From assembly GCA_903854365.1 (NCBI GenBank), contig CAINWE010000087.1:1-12101 (forward strand): 12,101 bases of DNA, written 5' to 3'. This DNA comes from Oligoflexia bacterium (GTDB lineage Bacteria > Bdellovibrionota > UBA1018). Positions 7,926-12,101 of the stretch are shown piece by piece. Below the pieces are notes generated by a model that saw only the letters and a list, made by a program, of their open reading frames with translations, had not been told where the DNA came from and made no database searches. The position numbers and the translations under genes are program-made. Each line of letters begins with the position of its first letter. The first letter of the stretch is position 1.

Positions 7926-7953
7926 GCTATAGCCGAAAACATTTTAATGTCAA
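7926..7953 (-). promoter_or_regulatory. Sigma70-type promoter for the ABC/GldG operon
   Basis: On the minus strand a perfect -35 TTGACA (7953-7948) is followed after a 16-base spacer by a -10 TATAGC (7931-7926, four of six consensus positions, missing the final T). A start near 7919 would give a leader of about 36 bases to the ATG at 7883. The -10 is embedded in a 10-bp perfect palindrome GGCTATAGCC (7925-7934), which could be an operator or chance. It is the best promoter match I see in the window and sits where the operon needs one. Confidence 0.6.
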
Positions 7954-8011
7954 TATGAACTACGCAGATCAGCCCGTAGCGAGGGTCCGCATATGTTGCA
8001 AAGGATAGATT

Positions 8012-9058
8012 TTATTTAGTAAGTACTCGCTGCGGAGAGAGTAGTAAGACCTTTCCGATATTGGATCGACTTTGTAAGTGCGTATGAGCGGCGCCAGCTT
8101 GGGCGAGTGGGAAAGTCTTCCCGATGACGACTCGAAAAGAGCCGTCTTCAAATCGCTCCAAAATTTGGTCGAATGCCATATAAATTGGGTTATATTCTCC
8201 AGGAAGCGGTTCTTTTAAAAGGGGTAGTAGGTTGAGTCCAAATATTCCCTTATTTTCCATCATGAGTTTAAACGGAGTGAGAATGGAAGTGTTGAGGAGA
8301 AGTGAAATTAGGTTCGGAAGAGAGCGTTTGGGCCCGGAGACGCTGCTCGACATTCCAAACGTGACGACTCTTCCGCCGGGCGCGATTCGCCTCAGACTTC
8401 GTTTTAAGCTCTCTCCGCCGGTTGCGTCCAAAATCGCCTGAAATCCTCCGGATTCCTCGTCGCGGAGCTCATCCCATTGGCCTTTTAAGAGTACTTCAGA
8501 GGCGCCCAGAGATTTTACGATTTCCTTCTTGGATTCTGAGCCGACCACTCCAACGACGGTTGCCCCCGCTTGAGCAGCAATTTGAACTGCAGCTATACCG
8601 ACTCCTCCTGCTGCGCTTGGAATTAAAACTCGGTCACCCTTGCGGACCCTTGCCATCTCGTGTAGGGCGATCCACGCTGTCAGAAAGTTCACTGGAATTG
8701 CAGCTGCTTCAAGGTCAGAAATACGATCAGGAATTTTACGTACTTGATATTCTGGAAGGACAATTTCAGTCGTGTAGCCGCCAAAGCGCGCTCCAGCTAA
8801 GACCCGATCTCCGGGGCGGATGGTTTTCACAGCGTGACCAACTTCCAAGACTCTGCCCGCAACTTCGTAGCCGAGTACGAATGGGACTGACGGAGCTTCA
8901 GGGTAAAGGCCAATTCTCATCATAATATCAGCGAAGTTGACTCCAGAGGCTGTGACTTGGATTCGGACGGAATCGAGGCGCATGGGTGGCGTCGGAAGTT
9001 CTACTCTTCTCATGACGCTGGGGCCTCCAAATTTGGTAATTTCGATAGATTCGATCAT
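8012..9058 (-). CDS. Zinc-independent MDR oxidoreductase (quinone oxidoreductase/VAT-1 type)
   Basis: A 348-aa NAD(P)H-dependent reductase of the medium-chain superfamily. Seen: a GroES-like N-terminal domain with ASGVNFADIMMRIGLYP (37-53) and VLGYEVAGRV (61-70), the PGDRVLA loop (82-88), and a Rossmann domain with the glycine motif SAAGGVGIAAVQIA (148-161). The cysteine ligands of zinc alcohol dehydrogenases are absent, and the N-F-A-D pattern is that of the zinc-free quinone oxidoreductase/VAT-1 branch. The C-terminal half has the VAT-1-like insertion around LLNTSILTPFKLMMENKGIFGLNL. It probably reduces quinones or activated alkenes in the cytoplasm; the substrate is not predictable. The ATG overlaps the NrnA stop by 4 bp, with AAGGAC ten bases upstream. 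This places it in the same unit, though no metabolic link is obvious. Confidence 0.9.
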   Translation of the reverse strand: MIESIEITKFGGPSVMRRVELPTPPMRLDSVRIQVTASGVNFADIMMRIGLYPEAPSVPFVLGYEVAGRVLEVGHAVKTIRPGDRVLAGARFGGYTTEIVLPEYQVRKIPDRISDLEAAAIPVNFLTAWIALHEMARVRKGDRVLIPSAAGGVGIAAVQIAAQAGATVVGVVGSESKKEIVKSLGASEVLLKGQWDELRDEESGGFQAILDATGGESLKRSLRRIAPGGRVVTFGMSSSVSGPKRSLPNLISLLLNTSILTPFKLMMENKGIFGLNLLPLLKEPLPGEYNPIYMAFDQILERFEDGSFRVVIGKTFPLAQAGAAHTHLQSRSNIGKVLLLSPQRVLTK

Positions 9059-10125
9059 TTTTTTCGTTGTCCTTGTGTTTGGATCAGGGTTTCTAAACGG
9101 GATATGATCAGAGCACGGGTTGCCTGTAACGGATAGGGGAGTGCTAATCCAGCAGCATAGCGGTGACCGCCGCCCCCTAAAGCGATGGCGATCTGGCTAA
9201 CTCTAATTCGCCCCTTGGATTGAATTGAGACTCGGGTTTCTCCATTGTCTTCTTCTCGAAAGAAGCAAATGACTTCAGCATCTCGAATGAGGAGTAGGAG
9301 GTTTAAAAAAGAGAGTGTTTCGTCTGCAGTTGCCTGGTGGTGAGCCCGCAGCTCCCGGGTCATTTCAATCCACGCGATTTTGCCGCTGGGCGAAATTTGA
9401 GCGTTTTGGAGCATGATCCCTAATAGCTTGAGGTGGCGGATAGTTTTTGACGAATAAATGGCTTGGTAAATCGTTTCTGGATTGATGCCGTATCCGATCA
9501 TTTCAGCAGCAATGTGATGGGCATCGGGAGTCGTTTTAGAGGATCGAAAACTGTTGGTGTCTGTCATGACGGAGACATAAAGTCCAAGTGCGACCTTTCG
9601 GTCAATCGGGGCTCCGTCAATTTCTTCAAAGAGTCGATAGAGGATTTCCCCGATACTGCTGGCCTGGGTGAGGCTAATGACAGCGGTATTGGGTGGGTAA
9701 GAGACAGCAAATTTACCTTTAGCAACAGGATGATGGTCGAGAAACAGAATCTTGTGGGCCTTGAGTGAGATCCGAGTCCAGAGCCTTCCGAGTCGCCGCG
9801 GATCGTGGGTGTCGAGGATGATCCAGAGGTCGTAGGGCTCGGATTTGTTTTTCTTGGAAATGTCCTCAGGGGAGGAAGTCATGAGTTGCTTTTTAGGATC
9901 TAGAAACTGGTAGCGCTTGGGCAGAGGGTCAGGATTAAGAATTCGGCCTTTTTTACCCGATTTCTTCAGGTAGTGATAGAGGGCGACTTCGGCACCAAGG
10001 CCGTCGCCGTCTGGTAGTAAGTGGGTCGAAATGAGAATGTTTTGTGATTCACGGATGAGGTTGGCGGCTTGATCGAGGGCTGTCGCGGTGGGTTGCATTC
10101 TGGAGTTCTTACTTTTTGTTCTCAA
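9055..10125 (-). CDS. nrnA: DHH/DHHA1 phosphoesterase, NrnA-like (oligoribonuclease/pAp phosphatase)
   Basis: A protein of 356 aa from a TTG at 10125. Proteins of this family degrade 2-5 nt RNA oligonucleotides (or cyclic-dinucleotide products) to mononucleotides and can dephosphorylate pAp, in the cytoplasm with Mn2+. DHH-domain metal ligands are all visible: LLPDGDGLGAE (D39, D41), ILDTHDP (D105), DHHP (130-132) and MTDTNSF (D189). The DHHA1 domain ends with GGGGHRYAAG (317-326). The start is chosen because GGAGGT lies seven bases before the TTG. The ATG at 10098, nine codons downstream, has only weak ribosome binding sequence, and a start further upstream (TTG 10188) would run into the divergent gene. 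It is divergent from the plus-strand gene at 10176 and overlaps the MDR gene by 4 bp. Activity on nanoRNA versus other substrates cannot be settled by eye. Confidence 0.88.
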   Translation of the reverse strand: MRTKSKNSRMQPTATALDQAANLIRESQNILISTHLLPDGDGLGAEVALYHYLKKSGKKGRILNPDPLPKRYQFLDPKKQLMTSSPEDISKKNKSEPYDLWIILDTHDPRRLGRLWTRISLKAHKILFLDHHPVAKGKFAVSYPPNTAVISLTQASSIGEILYRLFEEIDGAPIDRKVALGLYVSVMTDTNSFRSSKTTPDAHHIAAEMIGYGINPETIYQAIYSSKTIRHLKLLGIMLQNAQISPSGKIAWIEMTRELRAHHQATADETLSFLNLLLLIRDAEVICFFREEDNGETRVSIQSKGRIRVSQIAIALGGGGHRYAAGLALPYPLQATRALIISRLETLIQTQGQRKK

Positions 10126-10175
10126 GGCCGTTACCTCCACTTCCGAAGAGATTTTATCAAAAGGACTTTCCCAAG
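10126..10175. promoter_or_regulatory. Divergent intergenic region between NrnA and the 108-aa gene
   Basis: These 50 bases must hold at least part of both promoters. For the minus strand, TAAAAT (10156-10151) fits a -10 at five of six positions, but the -35 (about TTCATC or TCATCT) is poor. A strong ribosome binding site GGAGGTAA (10138-10131) serves the TTG at 10125. On the plus strand AAGGAC (10161-10166) lies nine bases before the ATG at 10176. I see no good plus-strand promoter. Confidence 0.35.
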
Positions 10176-10502
10176 ATGAAATCGACAAGAACCGGAACTG
10201 CCGATCCCCTTTATGTGATTTTCGAGCAACATCTAGTCAACTTTCAAGATAATGAAGTTGATCGAAAAGCTTTTGTTAGTCAGGTAATTCAGGACTATTT
10301 TGCCTACCTGAGAGTCATGAAAATCATAATACCCATGTCGCTGGAAAAGTCCATTGCTGAGGAATTAGCCAGTCAAGTGCAGGTCATGTTGCTGAAGAAA
10401 ATTTATGGCTTTAATTCGATTCAGGAGTTTCAGAAAAAAGCATCCAAAGCAGCTCGTACCCAAGCTAAGCGACGATATACTCGACTTTTAAAAGTGAAAT
10501 AA
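10176..10502 (+). CDS. Hypothetical basic protein, 108 aa
   Basis: I do not recognise this protein. It is soluble with no signal peptide or membrane segment, predicted mostly helical, with a middle part rich in aliphatic residues (YFAYLRVMKIIIPMSL, then SQVQVMLLKKIYGF). It has a strongly basic C-terminus (KKASKAARTQAKRRYTRLLKVK, last 22 residues). The basic tail would suit nucleic-acid or ribosome contact, but that is inference only. The ATG at 10176 is preferred because AAGGAC precedes it by nine bases. An upstream extension beginning with a TTG at 10116 would overlap the start region of the divergent NrnA gene and has no ribosome binding site. It precedes the membrane protein gene on the same strand by 116 bases, which contain no clear terminator. 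Confidence 0.75.
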   Translation: MKSTRTGTADPLYVIFEQHLVNFQDNEVDRKAFVSQVIQDYFAYLRVMKIIIPMSLEKSIAEELASQVQVMLLKKIYGFNSIQEFQKKASKAARTQAKRRYTRLLKVK

Positions 10503-10576
10503 ACGCTCCGTTGTCATTTGCCATACGAAGCCAGGTGATCCTTAAAAGACTGATTTTTCTCTCTGAAGCTAGATAT

Positions 10577-10611
10577 CTCCGAGTTGAGTCGCTATTGTAG
10601 GTGCCTCGGAG
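10577..10611 (+). promoter_or_regulatory. Leader hairpin covering the ribosome binding site of the membrane protein gene
   Basis: CTCCGAG (10577-10583) is the exact reverse complement of CTCGGAG (10605-10611), separated by a 21-base loop. The 3' arm overlaps the ribosome binding site GGAGGAGAG (10608-10616), which sits just before the ATG at 10619. If folded, the stem would hide part of the Shine-Dalgarno. The rest of the 116-base gap (10503-10576) shows no repeat or clear promoter; TAGATA near 10570-10575 could be a -10 but lacks a -35. Confidence 0.35.
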
Positions 10612-10618
10612 GAGAGAA

Positions 10619-12101
10619 ATGTTTGACCGCATCAGGCTGAATTTCAGAAATTGGGCTGCCCTCATTGTGGGCGTCTGCACATCTGTTGTAATCTTAGTCG
10701 TTCTGCGGCCGGTTTGGTTCACTTACCTTCAGGTAGAAAATCGTCACGTCCTCCCTTGGGATGCCGCCATGCACTTTATGGACGGGGTGAGACTTTATCA
10801 GCAGCTTTATACGCTGGATATTTTTTCATTTTTTTTACAAATTCTAAACTTTGGATTCTGGCTCCCCTTTCACCCTCTGTTAGTTGCCTTGGTCAATTGC
10901 GTTTTGCCCTACAATATAGATGCGGTCGTCTATCTGAATTATTTATTTTTCGCTCTAGCTCATGGAGGTTGCTTAAGCTTGGTGTTCGTGAATTTAGCCA
11001 GAAAGCAAAATCAGACCCACGAAAGCCTACTCTTGCCTCTTGGGTTTGCAGCGCTTTTTAGCGCGTTTTTCATTCAGCGGCTAGGAGAGTCGCATGTTTT
11101 TTTGGGTCTGATGAATCAGGTCATGTTGGAAGTGCCAGGATATGCATTGACGTTTCTGTTTCTGGTGAGCTCCGGAATGCACTTGATGGGAGTGTGGCGG
11201 GAGAACTTAGATTTCACATGTCCGATCGCGGCCCGTGCAGATGCCAATCATCGGATAGCAACGGCGTCGCTCCTCTGTTTGTTTTTGACAAAAGTTCATT
11301 ATGGTCTCCTGCTGTTTCCAATTTGGTTCATGGTAGTTTTTATTACTACGCAGGAACGGCCTGAGCAAACGGGGGTTGAATGGGGTCTTTTTCTGAGAGC
11401 CTGTCTGCATCGAGGCTACGTTCGATTTTTTTGCCTTTTAATGCTGTTGGTTGCTCTTCTTTTGGGTTATCGGATTGGATCCGGGCAAAGTCAATTAGTT
11501 GTGTTCTCTCAAGTGGTGAGCATGAACGGCTTGGTGAATTTTGTCTGGTTTCTGCTGTGGATACCGCTTCTGATTTGGACGATTGAAACTGTGCGGGGTC
11601 GTAATACTCTGCTAAACTTTTTCTCGTCTGACGTGAAATTTGTGATCCGTTTTCTCGTGGTGCCTTTTAGTTGGTACTATCTGTTTCCGTTTCGCCACAA
11701 GTTGGCTGCGTTTGTCTATAATGCTCAGTTTCAATCTCACCCAGATCGCTGGTCAGTTGCTCAGCAGGCGTCGTATTATTTAGAGGTCTTGGTGCACCCG
11801 CTCTTAAATTTGAGGCCGCCTAGGCGGTGGAGCGTGCTCCCGTTTTTGTTTTTTTCCGCGCTGATGGTTCTAGTTTCTGTTTTTTACACGAGGCCTATTC
11901 GGAGGGTGCTCGGGTATTTGCTTGCCCAGGCCTCCTTATTTTACATTTTGATGAGTTTTTTTAATAGTAACCAAGAAGTGAGAATGGGCGTGGTTTGGCT
12001 GGCTTATTTCGCTGCTATCGGACTTTTTCTGGGCTTAATTCAGGGCTTAATTCAGGGCTTAATTCAAGGCTTAATTAAGGGCTTAATTAAGGGCTTAATT
12101 A
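10619..12101 (+). CDS. Polytopic membrane protein, GT-C glycosyltransferase-like, partial (open at window end)
   Basis: The ORF has 494 complete codons and no stop before the edge. GGAGGAGAG lies just upstream of the ATG. The product is very hydrophobic with about ten or more membrane segments (for example 12-35, 80-97, 103-125, 138-153, 174-192, 214-242, 268-284, 304-321, 342-357, 405-424, 430-447, 457-471). After the first segment an external loop carries LPWDAAMHFMDG (45-56), placed like the Asp-containing first loop of GT39/PMT-like enzymes. FHPLLVALV (84-92) and LFLTKVHYGLLLFP (221-234) resemble the conserved L-P-L and K-x-x-G-LLL-P segments of that group. On this basis I infer an inner-membrane, lipid-phosphate-sugar-dependent glycosyltransferase, but the match is by pattern only. 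The C-terminus runs into GLIQ/GLIK repeats from residue 472. An uncharacterised membrane protein or other transporter remains possible. Confidence 0.75.
   Translation, partial: MFDRIRLNFRNWAALIVGVCTSVVILVVLRPVWFTYLQVENRHVLPWDAAMHFMDGVRLYQQLYTLDIFSFFLQILNFGFWLPFHPLLVALVNCVLPYNIDAVVYLNYLFFALAHGGCLSLVFVNLARKQNQTHESLLLPLGFAALFSAFFIQRLGESHVFLGLMNQVMLEVPGYALTFLFLVSSGMHLMGVWRENLDFTCPIAARADANHRIATASLLCLFLTKVHYGLLLFPIWFMVVFITTQERPEQTGVEWGLFLRACLHRGYVRFFCLLMLLVALLLGYRIGSGQSQLVVFSQVVSMNGLVNFVWFLLWIPLLIWTIETVRGRNTLLNFFSSDVKFVIRFLVVPFSWYYLFPFRHKLAAFVYNAQFQSHPDRWSVAQQASYYLEVLVHPLLNLRPPRRWSVLPFLFFSALMVLVSVFYTRPIRRVLGYLLAQASLFYILMSFFNSNQEVRMGVVWLAYFAAIGLFLGLIQGLIQGLIQGLIKGLIKGLI
12032..12101 (+). repeat. 12-bp tandem repeat, 5.8 copies, in frame
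   Basis: Units start at 12032, 12044, 12056, 12068, 12080 and 12092 (last one cut at 10 bases). Units 1-2 are GGCTTAATTCAG, unit 3 ends CAA, and units 4-5 are GGCTTAATTAAG. Each encodes Gly-Leu-Ile-Gln or Gly-Leu-Ile-Lys, extending the last hydrophobic segment. Because 12 is a multiple of three, copy-number change would alter length without breaking the frame. The units change gradually from CAG to AAG. The array reaches the last base, so its true length is unknown. Confidence 0.95.

Noticed and set aside
7960..7979. Short inverted repeat CTACG...CGTAG after the MDR gene
   Set aside because: The stem is only 5 bp with a 10-base loop and no T tract, too weak to call a terminator.
10116..10175. 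N-terminal extension of the 108-aa protein from a TTG at 10116
   Set aside because: There is no ribosome binding site, and it overlaps the divergent NrnA start; the ATG at 10176 has AAGGAC upstream.
10465..10722. Minus-strand ORF of 85 aa across the gap before the membrane protein gene
   Set aside because: It overlaps the ends of two better-supported plus-strand genes, with a low-complexity-free but unrecognisable product and no ribosome binding site.
10651..11061. Plus-strand ORF of 136 aa within the GT-C-like gene
   Set aside because: It is in a different frame from the continuous 494-codon ORF with its strong ribosome binding site; a frame shadow.
1..12101. CRISPR array, tRNA, rRNA, IS element or phage genes
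   Set aside because: No spaced direct repeats, tRNA-like cloverleaf, transposase motifs or phage proteins were seen on either strand.

Overview
The window looks like chromosomal DNA of a free-living Gram-negative bacterium. It has mid-range GC (by eye a little under 50%), tightly packed genes, frequent 4-bp ATGA overlaps and no phage, IS or CRISPR signs. The gene set is a Gld-type ABC transporter operon with a DUF4340 protein, a TK1-type thymidine kinase followed by a uracil phosphoribosyltransferase-like gene, and a DHH-family NrnA-like protein. This reminds me of Bdellovibrio and relatives (Bdellovibrionota, formerly Deltaproteobacteria), but that is an inference from gene content, not a sequence match.

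Layout. From 1 to 10125 everything reads on the minus strand, so transcription runs from high to low coordinates. The first unit is an NrnA-like DHH phosphoesterase (9055-10125, probable TTG start) overlapping a zinc-independent MDR oxidoreductase (8012-9058). A 128-bp gap follows, holding a recognisable sigma70-type promoter (7926-7953). It leads into a six-gene run: ABC ATPase (6933-7883), ABC-2 permease (6166-6936), GldG-like auxiliary protein (4567-6159), DUF4340 protein (2959-4515), Yip1-family membrane protein (2282-2962) and an exported HExxH metalloprotease (1118-2248). The protease seems to start at a CTG codon. A strong hairpin (1085-1111) closes this run. Then come thymidine kinase (378-1019) and a UPRT-like gene (1-381) cut by the window edge.

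On the plus strand, divergent from NrnA, are a 108-aa basic protein of unknown function (10176-10502) and a large polytopic membrane protein resembling GT-C glycosyltransferases (from 10619, open to the window end). The latter runs into a 12-bp in-frame tandem repeat (12032-12101), encoding Gly-Leu-Ile-Gln/Lys units, that is still going at the last base.

How the genes may work together. The ABC ATPase, permease, GldG-like and DUF4340 proteins form a recognised type of envelope transport or secretion assembly. The Yip1 protein and protease are translationally close followers and may be envelope partners. Thymidine kinase and the UPRT-like protein are both pyrimidine salvage functions and overlap by 4 bp. 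Two coding regions are cut by the window edges (1-381 minus and 10619-12101 plus). No gene-free stretch exceeds 130 bases.
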